Shown here piece by piece: positions 11,116-22,491 of a stretch of 64,000 nucleotides of DNA. Below the pieces are notes generated by a model. It ran no database searches, was not told where the DNA came from, and saw only the letters and a list, made by a program, of their open reading frames with translations. Origin of the DNA: Rhodotorula mucilaginosa (Eukaryota; Basidiomycota; Microbotryomycetes; Sporidiobolales; Sporidiobolaceae); assembly GCA_034406715.1 (NCBI GenBank), contig CP137870.1, positions 682,001 through 746,000 on the forward strand, in the 5' to 3' direction. Every line of letters begins with the position of its first letter. Position 1 is the stretch's first letter. The translations under genes were made by a program, and so were the position numbers.

Positions 11116-12455
11116 CTTGAGCGTACCGTACGCGTGAGGGAACGCGTCGCTCGACTGTGCTCGGCGTCGGGCAGCGTAGGCAGGCGAACGGATTGCAGCT
11201 GTGAGAATTCTCGTCCGATCTCCGCTGCGGCTGAGTGCTGAGCCTCCCCTGCGCTGCCACTGCTGGCGAGTGCTGCGGACCCGCTTTCCCCTCTCTCACG
11301 CGCCCGACACCACACAGGACACTTCATGGTCAACTCTGCTTGACTTTGTGTGGGGCAGAAGGCTGTGCGGAATTGTCCGGAGGACATCCGAGGCATGCCG
11401 CCGACGTTAGCCACATCTGATCTAACCTCGAGCGCAAAGGATGCTTGTCCATCTCGCTGGGAAGACGATCTTCGGAGTTCCTCCATTGATTGCTGAGAGC
11501 TTTTGCCTCTGTCAGCCAAAGGCGCTTCGTCCGGCACTGCATAAGTCGATCAGAGAATCGGGGTCGTCTCGAGTGGTTATTCCCGCTTGTCCATTAAAAA
11601 GACCTTCCCTCACTGGCTCCGCTCTTGCAAAGGGGGTGCACAGTTTGGTGCTATTCTCTGTGGATGTATAGGGTTTGGGAGTGGACAATCACGGCCGAGC
11701 GCAGACACAGGCAGGATTCCTCATTCTCCGGGCGATTGAGAAGGCTTCCTCCACGCGCAAGCGCTTTGATCTTGCAAGCTTAAGCTGGCTGAGCCGGCAA
11801 GACTTCTGCCCAGTGGGCATGAGGCCAGCAAGCTCAAGTCTGGGAGCACCGCTGCGGACCTGTCAGGCATTGAGTGGCCAATGAGTAGTGTCCTTTGCAA
11901 TTTCCGCTCAAGTTTGGGTTTGCAATGCAGATTGGTGTGCTGTTTGGGGGCATTCTCTGCAGTGTGGAGAGATGTCTAGCTATGCAGGCTGTACCACTGA
12001 AAGATCTCAAAGCCCACCCTTTTCTCTGCGGTAGGCAGCATGACCATTTCTTGCTCGTTCCTCTTCCCCTGCGCAAGGTTGGGGACGTGGTTGCATGGAC
12101 GAGATACTCAAGCACGAGGCATCTACGCTCCATTGGAGAGTGCAAGGAGCAGAGGAGTGCAGGCAGGCTTGCCGCACGTCCTCGGCCGTGAGGTCCGACG
12201 AGTGAGCCAATGCATGAAGGAGGGAGGGAGAGCAATTAAGGCAGACATCCTGGCTCAAGTTGCCGTCTTTGATCCATCCAAAGGGTCTCTGAGTGGGTGC
12301 CAATGATGCATGTGCCACAGAATCCTTTGTCTGTGTACGAGTTTGAGGATTACTTGATGCAGCTGCACCAAGCTGCACTGCAACCAAGAGCCGGCATACG
12401 GTACCCAAGCAGCGGAATATGTATCCAATGGTAAAGGCAAGACAACACGAAAAGC
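11116..12455. other. Gene-poor, A+T-richer segment upstream of tRNA-Gln
   Basis: No convincing gene on either strand. Three 60-base lines counted here (from 11881, 11941 and 12301) are about 45, 52 and 43% G+C, clearly lower than the surrounding coding DNA. Frames on both strands are short and resemble no family known to me. I looked for terminal inverted repeats, long direct repeats and reverse-transcriptase or integrase motifs and found none. The first 300 bases (11116-11400) are the upstream region of the gene ending at 7910. Confidence 0.5.
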
Positions 12456-12540
12456 GGCGAGATAGTATAGTGGCTAGTACTGCTGGTTCTGATTATTCAA
12501 GCACTTCCAGCCGACCTGGGTTCGATCCCCAGTCACGCCT
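12456..12540 (+). tRNA. tRNA-Gln (anticodon CTG) with a 13-nt intron
   Basis: The cloverleaf is readable: acceptor GGCGAGA with TCACGCC and discriminator T; D arm GTAT-AGTGGCTA-GTAC; anticodon stem GCTGG/CCAGC; T arm CTGGG-TTCGATC-CCCAG. The anticodon arm holds 20 nt between its stems, seven more than fit plus 13. Placing the intron after base 37 puts CTG (12489-12491) in the anticodon, and the D arm matches eukaryotic tRNA-Gln. One acceptor pair (5:68) is A-A. The A box and B box (GGTTCGATCCC) are intact. Stop-free context, a T run at 12544-12548 and lone position fit a Pol III gene. Confidence 0.88.
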
Positions 12541-12543
12541 ATT

Positions 12544-12548
12544 CTTTT
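12544..12548 (+). terminator. RNA polymerase III terminator
   Basis: TTTTT four bases after the tRNA-Gln 3' end; a second T run follows about 20 bases later. Both are typical of Pol III termination. Confidence 0.75.
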
Positions 12549-12975
12549 TCGTCCGATTGTCTTTCTTTTTTTGCTCCGGCCGGAGATTCCCCAAACGCCA
12601 ACACTGGAGTCAGATGCGGCCGCAGGCATCCGGCCGGTGCTATAGACGAAGGGTTAACAGGGCGCTTTCGAACAAGCTCGACTGCGTGGCAGCATGCCCC
12701 ATGGCCGTTTCCGGACAAGAGCTCTCTCTCCCTCGCGCACTTCCCTGCACTTACCTCTCGCTGCATCAAAGCTTTCGCAACCCCGTGCATTGGTCATCAA
12801 GCTGAAGAGAGAGGAGGGGCAACATGACCAGCATTATTGCACTTCGAAACCGCCGGCTGCAGGTTGCGCCGGGCGGCGACGAGTAAAAATCTCGGAGTGA
12901 GGGAGGAGGGCGCAAGATGTACGAATATGTAAAGGAGCGATAATGTGCCAGGCCGCGGACTGGGTGCCATCATGC

Positions 12976-14626
12976 TCATGCAAGCGAGGCAAAGCCGACC
13001 GTCATGGCGGTGGCGTCGTAAACCGACATCACCGTGCGCAGGAAGACGTCCCCGACAACCCATGCGTCGATGCCGACGTCCTGGCCGACGATCCCAGCAA
13101 CGCACCGGGAGCTCTGCGTCGACGGAGACCTCAGCGGCAGAACTTTGAAGGCCAGGCGAAACAACTCACTCCTTTCGCGGTGAGGCCCAGGTTGATGTCT
13201 GGATGGTCGCGGAGCGTCAAGCGGCCCGTTCTACGGTATGCCTGCCTCCTCGCAAGCAAACGAGAACTCACACTTCTCCGGGATAGCGTATTTGACGCCG
13301 CCAAACTCGAGCTGAGCCACGAAAGTCGCGTCGCAGTCGTAACTGTAGTAACCGTTCTGGAACGGCTTCGCCGACGGGATCTGCGCAAAGAACTTGTCCG
13401 CCTCGGCAGGCGGGGCCTGTCATCGTGGCGGGTCAGCATGCTTAATGGAGGGAATATCCGTGCCCGCAAAAACAAGTCTTACAACAACGAGCGTCGTGCC
13501 AGTGCTGCGGCGGCAAAAAGGGATTAGTGAGGCACTCCGCTGAGAAGCGAGCAGTGAGAACGTACTCGATGACCATGTTGGCGTTTTCGGATGTCCGATT
13601 GCCGTCGACGAGCGCTCCTCCTTGCACCATCCAGTAGCCTTGGTGGATGACCGGCGTCGTGACGATCTCGCCGGAGTACTTGCTGCTGTCGCTCCCGCCG
13701 AGGTAGAGCTCGCCCTCGTCGTTCTCGCCGAGTGTGAAGCTGAACACGTTCTTGGCGACGACGCCTTGCTCGACCAAGCTCTGGAAGAATGGCGCCTCCC
13801 CGATGTTCGACAACGCTTCAAATCCCATCCCGACGATGCCGTCGACGGGAGAGCCTTCGAAGCTGGCTCCCATCGTGTTGATGGGCGAGAACCAAGCCTG
13901 CTTGGCGGTCAAGCCGGCAACCGTGATCGTGTCTTGGAAAACGGGTCCGACTACCATCGAGCCATCGCCGTACATAGCCGCAAAGTTACGGCTGGCGTTC
14001 TTGGCCGTGCTGGATGCAGAGACGTCGAACGTCGTGTAGCCGGTCACGCCCTCGCCCGGAACCCAGCAGTCGCTACTGCCCGTGTCGAAATCCTGCCGCG
14101 ACGGAAGCAGGGTCAGGCAACCCCATTCCCCGGCCTTAATTCAACCGCCCGGACTCACCACATCAAAGGTCTGCGGCGGAGTACCGATCTCGATCTTGCC
14201 GCCCCAGTAGCTTCCGTCGAGGTAGTTGGTGAGGGTGGCCTGCTGCCGTTTCTGGATGCTGACGTCTCCGAGCAGCGTGCTGACCGGCGGGAGAGCGAGG
14301 GTCGACCACGACTCGAAGGTCTTGAGCGAGAAGCCTGGAAGTTTGTGCCCGGTCCGCGAGTAGACCTGAGACGCTCCGTAGTGGTACTTCGCGCTCGCGA
14401 TCGAGACGGCGTTCTTGAGGTTGTCCAGGTCGGCCACGCCGTCGTCGTCGGCCAAGCGGGAAGCCAGCCAGCCGCGTCGACCTCGCTTCGTAAGGGCGAT
14501 ACGGGCCGTCGTAGGAGAAGAGTCGGACAACCGAGACGGGCCCGCCGCCGCTTCAGAAACAAACGAGAGACAGGTAAGGAGCGTGAAGATGGCGCACGCA
14601 GCGCTCACGGAACTTGAAGCGAGCAT
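12976..14626 (-). CDS. Secreted pepsin-like aspartic protease (family A1)
   Basis: The ATG at 14626 begins a signal-peptide-like segment (ASSSVSAACAIFTLLTCLSF). A propeptide of about 120 residues follows, then the mature start NYLDGSYWGGKIEIGTPPQ. The first catalytic motif DTGSSDCWVPG is at the start of exon 2, the flap MYGDG follows, and the second catalytic motif is DTGTTLVV. The end is VGDVFLRTVMSVYD, typical of A1 proteases. Exons are 14626-14159, 14092-13566, 13504-13483, 13416-13272, 13198-13170 and 13113-12976, 442 codons in frame. The third exon is only 22 nt and the second catalytic Asp codon is split across its acceptor. It probably acts outside the cell or in the vacuole or wall. 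Confidence 0.9.
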
Positions 14627-15104
14627 GATAGCAAAGTAAGTGAAGAAGCCGAAGCCAACCTGCGTTTGTTTACTCGCCGCGCCGGTCGGCGTCCGCGGTG
14701 TGTACGCGCTAAACACATCGCGGGGAGCGAACCGTTGAGATCTGACAGCGCGAGAATTTTCCGCGAGGACGAGCAATATATGGACCTGCTGAGAAAGTCA
14801 GAGGGATGGGAGCTGTCGCGCAGCATGATTCAGCTGGCTGTAAGAGTGAAGTGACCGGACCAGAGCAGCGAGGACGAGAGCGGTCCGCGAGCAAGCGATG
14901 AAAAGACATCCGCACCAGTGTCACGTGACCATTCTCGTTACGAGCAAGCATATGCGAAACACGCCTGCGGCTCTCTGTATGTTCACTGCGATCTGCAGTC
15001 ATTGCCCGCTTTTCAGACCATCGCTCATGACGCTAGCAGCCAGGGCGGATCCTTCCGAGGAATCAGACCTCCCAGACGGCAGATCGAGGCTGGCAAGGGC
15101 TTTT

Positions 15105-15989
15105 TCACGCCGCCGTTTTGAGCGCTACCAGACTCGTCGTGAGCTTGTCCAGCTGCTCTAATGCCCCCGGTGCGCCGACTGGCAGCTTTTTGAAGACGGC
15201 GTCCTGGTTCAGCTTGTAGACCTGGACGAGAATCACCGCGATGAGCCTGAAAGTCAGTCATCGTGTGTGGCGACAAGGACGTTCCAGGAGGGGAAGCAGG
15301 GAGTCAAGTGCGCGAGCGCTCACTTTTCGTAACGCTTTCTCGTCCGTGCCTCCGTCCGGTAACCGCCCGAGGTCATCCAACGAGAGGACCTCTCCCTCGA
15401 CAATCGTTTCCATTCGTTTGAGAATCTCGTCCGCCTCCTCTCTCTGGACAGACGCCGCGCCGGCGTCGAGTGGCGCGATGTGCACGAGCAAGAGATGGCG
15501 CGTAGACGGAGAGAGACCAAAGTGTTTCAGAGAGTCGCTGATCTGCGCGCAGCGAGAGGCCGTAAATCAGCTGAAAAGAGGATCAGAGGCCCGGACGCCC
15601 GCACATACATTCGATCCTGGTTCCAGCATCCATAGGACCTCCGAGTGTATCGTTTTGGTCTTGAGCGCGCCGTCTGCCCGGGCTAGTAGAGCTTGCTGAA
15701 CGGCGACGAGGGCATGCATTCGCGAAGTGGTCTGCAGAGGAACCGCACATGATCAGTATCGGACCGGTGGAGAGGGCCAGAGCATTGATCGGTGGTTTCT
15801 GCATGCACCACTGACCATTTTGGCGTCGATAAAGGCAAAGTCGACCGCCTTTCGCTCCTCGTTGCCTTCATCATCGTCCGGAAGTTGAGAAGCGGTCACC
15901 AAGCGGGCTCTTAGTTCTGCTGCGTTTCGGACGGCAAAGAGACAGAGATGAACGCTCGAAGCAGCGTAGGGCAAAGGATAAGACTCCAT
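15105..15989 (-). CDS. CGI121: EKC/KEOPS complex subunit Cgi121 (TPRKB family)
   Basis: Four exons (15989-15816, 15731-15609, 15542-15324, 15221-15105) give 210 residues, the family's usual size. Diagnostic segments are the N-terminal strand SSVHLCLFAVRNAAELRARL, the central ALLARADGALKTKTIHSEVL with NISDSLKHFG, and HLLLVHIAPL. The C-terminal ALRKVYKLNQ corresponds to the KKVYKL of human TPRKB. In the KEOPS complex this subunit binds Bud32/PRPK and the tRNA 3' CCA end, supporting N6-threonylcarbamoyladenosine formation at A37 of ANN-decoding tRNAs. It also has reported telomere roles in yeast. The gene lies same-strand between the protease and the SWC3-like gene, with 195 bp to the latter's stop. 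Confidence 0.88.
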
Positions 15990-16183
15990 CTGGCGTGGCG
16001 AGGAGGTGAAAGGGCGGAGCAAGAGGACGAAGAGGCGGTGCTGCCTCGCACAGGAGGACGATTTCCAGACCAAAGGCGCGCAAGCCAGACAAGAATGCAC
16101 GATTACGAAAGGTTTCGCTTGTATGGAAATGCAAGCCAGAAGCGGTCATCGCCGGCGTGGCATGACTTGGCCCGGACACGAGT

Positions 16184-17967
16184 TTACAAAATCGCCGCGG
16201 CAGCCCTCCTTCTCGATCCTCCGGTGAGCACAAACTCCTCCTCCGACTCCTCGTCGTCCTCACTTCCAACATGAAAGATCGACCTCTTCTTCCCCCGTTT
16301 CCCTTTGCCCTTGGCCTTCCCCTTGCTGCTTTTCTTGGCGGGACCTCCTCGTCCGGTCGAACTGGCCGCAGCCGACGCGGCAGGCGAAGACGGCGCGGGA
16401 GATTGATCGAGCGAGATCATGCCGGAGGAGGTACCGTCGAGAGCGCGGGACGGTCCAGCGGCGGGCGAAGACGCGCCCGGCGTCGAAGCAGAGGCCGAGC
16501 CTGCGCGAACCGCCGATGCTCGCGAGCCTGTGGGACGGACCCGGTTTGTACGTCAGCGGGAACCTTGAGAATAGAGAGCGCAATAAGCAGGTCCTTGAGG
16601 GGGGTGGAAGTGGAAAATGCTGCGTACCTCGCTTCGTTGGAGGCGGCCTGCCCGACGAAGGTGCTGGACTCGCCGCCGCCGCCGCCGTCCTCTGCCTCTT
16701 TGAACTCGAGGCCAAAGCACTAGCTGCTGCGGGACTCTCTCGAGCAGAAGCTCCGCGCTTCGTACCTGCGAGCGGTGTCCCACCGCCGCCTCCAGCGCCG
16801 AGCAAGCCGGTCTGACTCGCGGAGCGAGACATGCCTGCGGACGTTGTAGGATCGTCCGCGTGCGCCGCGAGAGCTGTATCTGAGGCGGCCGCAGCGGCCG
16901 CCGCAGCGACTGATGGTGGGATGTGCAGGATGTGCGTCCGATGCGGAATCGAGTTGATCTGCAGTGTAGAGGAGAGATGGCGTCAGAACACACAAAGGCA
17001 GCGACCAAAACTTGGCCCAGAGCGCCCCTCCAGTCATAAAGACTTGCGCAAGCCACGGGGACCGACTCACCATCTGCCTCGCCCACCTTTCGAGCTGGTC
17101 GTCTCGCGGGCGGCCGTTCCTCGCCGCGCGCCACAGGCCGTCGAGCATCCGCTGATCGCAACCTTCGACGACGATATCGACCGGGACCGGCGCATTGAGG
17201 TCGGCTTCGGGAGCAGCTTGTAGCCGTTGCTTGCCGCGAGCAGACTGGGGTGGGGTGAGTTCGGAGGGGAAGATGAAGAGTGAGAGGAGGACGTCGTGGA
17301 AGAGGGCGGGTTGCATCGGGTTCTGATTTCGCGGCGGTAGTGGAGTCAGGACGAAATGCGCGGGCAGGACGACGCGGCGGTCGACGGCTGGTGCCTTTCG
17401 GGACAACGACGGGGTGGCGGCGGCGGCGGCGGCGGGAGGATAGCGGGTCTCGGCGAAATCGAGGACGACGCTCGGCGGTGCTCCCGACCCACCCGCCGGC
17501 AAGGGTGGATTCGCTGCCTCGGCCTCTTCCTGCCTGCGCAGGTGCTCGATGAAGGTGGCGAGGCCCGCGAGTTCGTCTGCGGACGCCTGCCCGTTGGCGG
17601 CTTTGCGGAGCGTCTCTGCGAGTTTGCGGTCCTCCTGGGAAGCTTCGTTGAGGCGAGCTACGAGCGACGGCGTAATGGCCGAGGTGCTCAGCGGAGCAGG
17701 CGAGGGTGCCGCAGCCGGCGGAGGCGGCGGAGTGGGTCCTGTCCCGGCTCCAGACGGGTTCCAGTCGCACAGGTAGATGTGCGTGCCGAGGAAGGCGTGC
17801 GGCCCGATCGAGACGGTGCAGCCGGGGCCTCGCGGACTCGTCAGCTGTACGAGCGAGTGCGGCGCATGGGCGAGCGAGGCGAACGGCGTAAAGGTGTGGT
17901 GCAGCAGAGTCTCGCGGGACTGGTATAGCGAGTCGACGATCGAAAGCGTCTCGGTCACCGTCGCCAT
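16184..17967 (-). CDS. SWC3: SWR1-complex subunit Swc3-like nuclear protein
   Basis: Exons 17967-17071, 16958-16628 and 16527-16184 sum to 523 codons in frame. Three local resemblances to yeast Swc3 (recalled, not searched) support the call. The N-terminal SIVDSLYQSRETLLHHTF resembles DSL-SSR-W. The NEASQEDRKLAETLRKAANG element with a following short helix matches the Swc3 QEDPKL segment. The PPSVVLDFAETR...VVLPAHFVL...DVLLSLFIF pattern matches its LEFLEFTHSRYYLPKK...IISWIVI strands. The rest is Ala/Pro/Ser-rich, ending in a basic run (AKKSSKGKAKGKGKRGKKR) and an acidic SEDDEESEEEF. Swc3 is a non-catalytic subunit of the complex that deposits H2A.Z. The gene starts 266 bp from the divergent PIP-box gene. 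Confidence 0.5.
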
Positions 17968-18233
17968 GATTCCCTTCGGACTTGTCTGCCTGCACCCGTC
18001 AGTCGTTCCGAGTGCGGTGCGGTACTGGACTCGTTGCCTGCGAACAGTCTTCGAGTCTCGAGTCTGGGAGTCGATGTTGCTTCCGCGCAGCCATCCGAAA
18101 TAGCTTCTCTGCTTCAGCGTCAGGGGCTGGCAAACGCGTCGCGTCGCCTGTCCCCACTCGAGTTGTTTGCGCTGCAGTTTGTGGCCCAGCTTGTCGCTCA
18201 CACTCGGCGCCGACTCGCACGAGAGAGGCAGCG

Positions 18234-21200
18234 ATGGTCTCGAAAGACTGGATGAACGTCGGGCAGAGTGTGAGCACCGTACTTCTCTCGTCCTCCGAGT
18301 CGTTGCTGACATCGACCTCCAGTTCGCCACTCCGCCCGTCGCTTCGACATCGAGAGCGACCCCGAATGCATCGTACGGGAGCACCAAGCATCGCGGTGCC
18401 GAGCAGGCCCACTCGGCGCCCAGGACTACGCAAGCTCGCCTCTTCTCACTCGACAAGGCTCCGCTCGTCACTCCTCGCGCCTCCGCCTCGGCGCCGCGGC
18501 CGACCCAGAAGCAGGCAACTCTCGATGCCTTCACGAGCAAGGCGTCGACTGCTCGCGGCAAGAAGCCGATGCGCAAGAGCTCGCTCGGGCCGCGCGAACG
18601 CGGCACCATCCTCGGACAAGACAGCCCGCGACGTCCTGCCGGCTCGCTCGCACGTCGTGATTCTGCTCGCGCCAGACTGCAAGTCTACCGGGACGACGAG
18701 GAGCTTGTCACCGAAGAAGCGGAGGAAAAGCCAGTGATCAAAGAGTCAACCAGCTGGATCAAGTCGATCTTTGGTCGCGACGACGCACCCGCAGAAGTGG
18801 GGGCACCGACGCCCTCTCGCGCCCCAGTCTCCAGCTCGAGCTCGTCCAGCAAGGGCAAGAGTCGCAGCATCGGTCGCGACATCCTGTCCAAGCCGGCCCG
18901 CCGGGGCCCGACGATCGAATTCGACCGCGATATGGAGGCCGACCTGTCACACTCGCAAGAGATGCTCGGCGAGCAGGAACGCAGGAAACGTCGTCGGATC
19001 GAAGGGAGCGGTCCGGCTCAATGGGGCAAACTCGAGATGTGTGACGCCGAAGACCACGAGGGCTTCGGTTCGCCACACCGAGAACGGAAGAATCGGCAAT
19101 TTACAAGGAGGCCGTCTCAAAGTGGTCGGGTTGCAGCTCACCGCGGGCCTGTGATCAGCGTCGACTCGGAGAGCAGCGACGGGGGCGAAGCGGAGCTTGA
19201 AGCGGACCTCAAACCGCTCGTCGCGCGATCGCAGCGCCAGCTCGACCCCGGTCCTCGCCGACTCGTTCCGCCCTCGCCGCGCGCTCCCTCGCCTCGCAAA
19301 CGGTCACGTCAAACCCCTCCGGCTTCTCCGGCGTGGCTCGCTCCGCCTACGCCCTCGCCTAGCTCTTCCGGTTCCTCGGCCGGAGGATCCACCGCCGCAG
19401 CCTTGCAAGCCCAACTCGTCCCGCCGCGGCGCGAAAGCTCTGACCGCCTCGAGGAGCGGCACGAGTCGAGCTCCCGCCCCGCCAAGACCACGGAACTGGC
19501 CGTCCTCGTTCCGAATTCGGATCCGCCCGAACCGTCACTCGAAGACTTGGACTCTGGACCGGAACCGAGCACGCTCGATAGCAGCAGCGGCAGTAACGAG
19601 ATCGCAGCGGAGACGACGCCCCGAAAAGCTCTACCGCCACCAGTTGCTTCTGCGCCTATTACCGCGAAGCGGCGCGGCGATGATTCGGGATTCTCTGAGG
19701 GAGGTGTTCTCATGACCAGCGACGGCGCCGCAACTCCGCGTCCGCGTCCTTGCACTGCCGCTGCCGCCCTCAACTCTACACGCCTCGACTTGACCGGGTT
19801 GCCCACCTCCTCGCCCACTGTCCCTCCTCTTCGCCGCACACTTCGACCGAACGCAGAAATCGCCGCGGCTGACGATGACGAAGAACAGGTTGGAACGAGC
19901 GCGCAGCTCGGCAGGACCGCTTCGGGAGTGTTGATGCCGCCTCCGCCGCTCCCTGTCTCGCCGCAGAAACGCCTCACCCGTCTCAAAAAAGGGGCGCCGT
20001 CGAGTCGAGCGGCCAGTCTCGCCGACAAAGAAGCTGCTGCCGCCGCCGCCGCCGTCGCTCCGTCTGTTGATGACGATCGCTCTCCGCCCGAGACGGTGCT
20101 CGAAGAGACGCAGTACCTCCTTCCGGACGGCAGGTCCGGCCTCGGCGACGACCCCATTCTCGTGACCGACTCGTACCCGTTCCTTTTTGCGCCGGTGCCG
20201 CGGCCGAACCCGGCCAAGGGGTACACGCCGATCCGGTTCGGAGACCAGGACGATGCTCGACTTCCGACTCCGCATGCAGAAGAAAGTCCTTTGACGCACA
20301 AGGTACCGCTCCTCCAGCCGACGACTTCGTCGCCGATCCGTGCGCCTGTGGAAGCCCAAGACGCGCGCGTCGGTCCGGTCCTTCCAACCGTCATGGCCGA
20401 AAAAGTCGTTACTTCGGTCCCGGCAATGGGTCGTGCCACTGCTGCTGCTGCTGGCTGGGCGAGCAGCGTCGCACCCGCGTGGGAGGGCGCTCGGCCGCCG
20501 TCCCCGAACGCGCCTCGTCAATCCCGCCTCGGCGAATTCTTCACCACCGTTCCGAGCTCGCAGGCTCACGCAGACGGTCGCGAGGATGAGGATGACGAGA
20601 CGCAACTTGTCGAAGATTCGCAGCAGGTGGCGACCGGTATGGCTGCGGAGGAGACGGCCTTGTTGAGAGCTGTGATGCAGTTGCGGCCGCGGATGAACGA
20701 AATGCGCGCTGCAGCGACGACGACGAGGCGACCGAGCGGGACAGGGGTCGCCACAGTCACTGGCGACTTGGATGATATCGTCGAGGAGGAGCACGACGTT
20801 GAGGAGCAGCAGATCGAGTCGCCGTCCAAGCCGATCACGCCCATCAAGGCGCGCCTGCCCTCGCGCGCGTCGCCTTCACCGTCGCCGTCCGCGTATGTGG
20901 AAGATTCGGACCCGGAAGGTGACGCTCTCGCTTCACCGTTCGTAGCTGGCGTCTTGCGAAGCACGAGCACGAGCCCAACAAAACAAGGACGGCGCCGTCG
21001 GTCTTTTGGTGGCGGCGGGGGCGAAGGAGGAAGTGGAAGACTGGACGGTCCGGCTTCTGTGCCGAGATACTCGCCGACCAAGATCAAGCGGGCGGCGGTG
21101 GAAAGGCAGGCACGTCAGCGACTCACGACGTCGGCGGTGGCGGAGGAGGAGGAGCCGGCAGCGGAAGGAGCAGCGACGAACGAGACGCAGTGGGAGTCGT

Positions 21201-21451
21201 ACTGGTCTTATCCGTCCGAACCAATTGCCGGTCCCTCGGGCGCGGGCGCGTCCGCTGCGCCCGCGGAAGGGGTCCTCGACTGCAGTCCGCGCAAACTCGC
21301 CGAACTGATCGCCAAAGTCAAGGCGTTGCCGCCCGACCTTCCTCCCGACTGGGCCGTCGACGAGAACGGAGAGCTGTACAGGATCGACGAGGACAGGTGG
21401 GATCCCGACCAGTACCCGATTACGGAGAGTTTGTTGCACGTATTGGAGTAG
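18234..21451 (+). CDS. Large disordered nuclear protein with a PIP box
   Basis: The best model is ATG 18234 with exon 1 to 18269 ([12 protein letters not shown]), a 53-nt intron, then 18323-21451, 1,054 residues. Most of it is low-complexity Ser/Pro/Glu with basic patches ([17 protein letters not shown]). QSRLGEFF at about position 20520 fits the PCNA-interacting consensus Q-x-x-[ILM]-x-x-F-F exactly. A second, weaker copy, [10 protein letters not shown], occurs near the N-terminus at about 18515. The C-terminal 60 residues look folded and acidic ([24 protein letters not shown]). This suggests a replication or DNA-repair scaffold, but no enzyme domain is visible and I do not recognise the family. 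Confidence 0.62.
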
Positions 21452-21654
21452 GAGGGCGCGCGGTTCCGCTCGCGTTTGTTGTTGTCATGATCCATCCCCC
21501 CATGTCCCTTCTCTTCTTTCGTATGTGTGCTTCCAGGACGAGGCTCGCTTCGGTGATGAGGAGAAGATGCATTGCGGTACGGTACGAGGAGATGGTACAC
21601 AGGTGATGTAGACAACAGCTTTGCGAACCAGAGAGAGGAGAAAAGAGGGAAATA

Positions 21655-22491
21655 CTAGGCCATGAGATCGAAGTCGTCGAGCTCGTCCTGTATGTGCGGG
21701 TGATGTCAGAAGGTCCTCGGTCCGAAAGCCTGGGCAGGATCGCGAGACTCACGTTGTACTTCTGGACGTGCCGCTTGATCTTGGACGTGTCGACCCAAGT
21801 GACAAAGTCTTCCATGTTGCGCGTGACGAGGAAGGCCGGGTCCGTGATGGTGTCGGGACCGACGCGGACGTGGCCTTGCTCCACGTAGGTGACAGCCTGC
21901 GGCGGGAGTCAAAGAGCTTGAGGTCAGTCGAGGGCAGGAAAAATAGAAGAGTGAGAAGGGTGACGGACCATCTTGACGGTCTCTGCCATCTTGAGGCGGA
22001 CCATGACGACGGCTAACCGCCTCCTGCACATGGCGCCGACGGTAACCTTGCCTTCCTTCTTGCCGGCGCCTTCGACCTCTTTCTCCTTGCCCTTGAAGCC
22101 CTTGACGACGGGCGCGTCGGATCCCTCAATGTCGGACATCTTGGCGCCGCGGTCGAGGATGCCCATGTCGTACAGCTTCGAGAGGAGCATGTCTTCGTAC
22201 TTTGTCCGGAACGGGTCTGCGGGCGGGAGGCGGGACAGGAGGTGCGAGAGGCGGCGGACTTGGCCGCAGATCTTGTTGTAGGCGTGGTAGTCGTCGCGGT
22301 TCTGGACGTGGTACCTGCGCATGACGGCGATCTCTCGGTGACCTGCATCGCTCTTCCATTGCAGGAAGTCGACCTGTACGGCGGGTTGTTCGAGGGTCAG
22401 TCCACAGAGTGTAGGAGGAGCGCGAGGGAGAGAGGGCGAGCAGGCATACCTTTCGGAGGAGCTTCTGCTCGTGGTGCTTGAGTTGGCGCAT
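21655..22491 (-). CDS. IMP3: U3 snoRNP protein Imp3
   Basis: Exons 22491-22450, 22373-21969, 21896-21753 and 21687-21655 give 207 residues. The start [20 protein letters not shown] and [19 protein letters not shown] are hallmarks of Imp3. The S4-type RNA-binding region [19 protein letters not shown] leads into [20 protein letters not shown], and the end is [10 protein letters not shown]. Imp3 is an SSU processome component that helps pair U3 snoRNA with pre-18S rRNA in the nucleolus. An extra Lys/Glu-rich insertion (about 25 residues, around [19 protein letters not shown]) sits just before the S4 region, compared with the usual shorter form. It is convergent with the PIP-box gene, with 203 bp between stops. 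Confidence 0.93.

Noticed and set aside
11116-12455. Transposon or retroelement remnant in the A+T-richer island
   Set aside because: No terminal repeats, target duplications or coding motifs could be seen, so only the composition shift is reported.
18167-18233. Start of the PIP-box gene at ATG 18167
   Set aside because: The continuous frame gives an Arg-rich leader. ATG 18234 with a clean 53-nt intron gives a more natural start, though it is not proven.
17968-18609. Upstream extension of the SWC3-like frame
   Set aside because: It overlaps the divergent gene's start and exons, and the translation is unlike a protein N-terminus. ATG 17967 fits the family alignment better.
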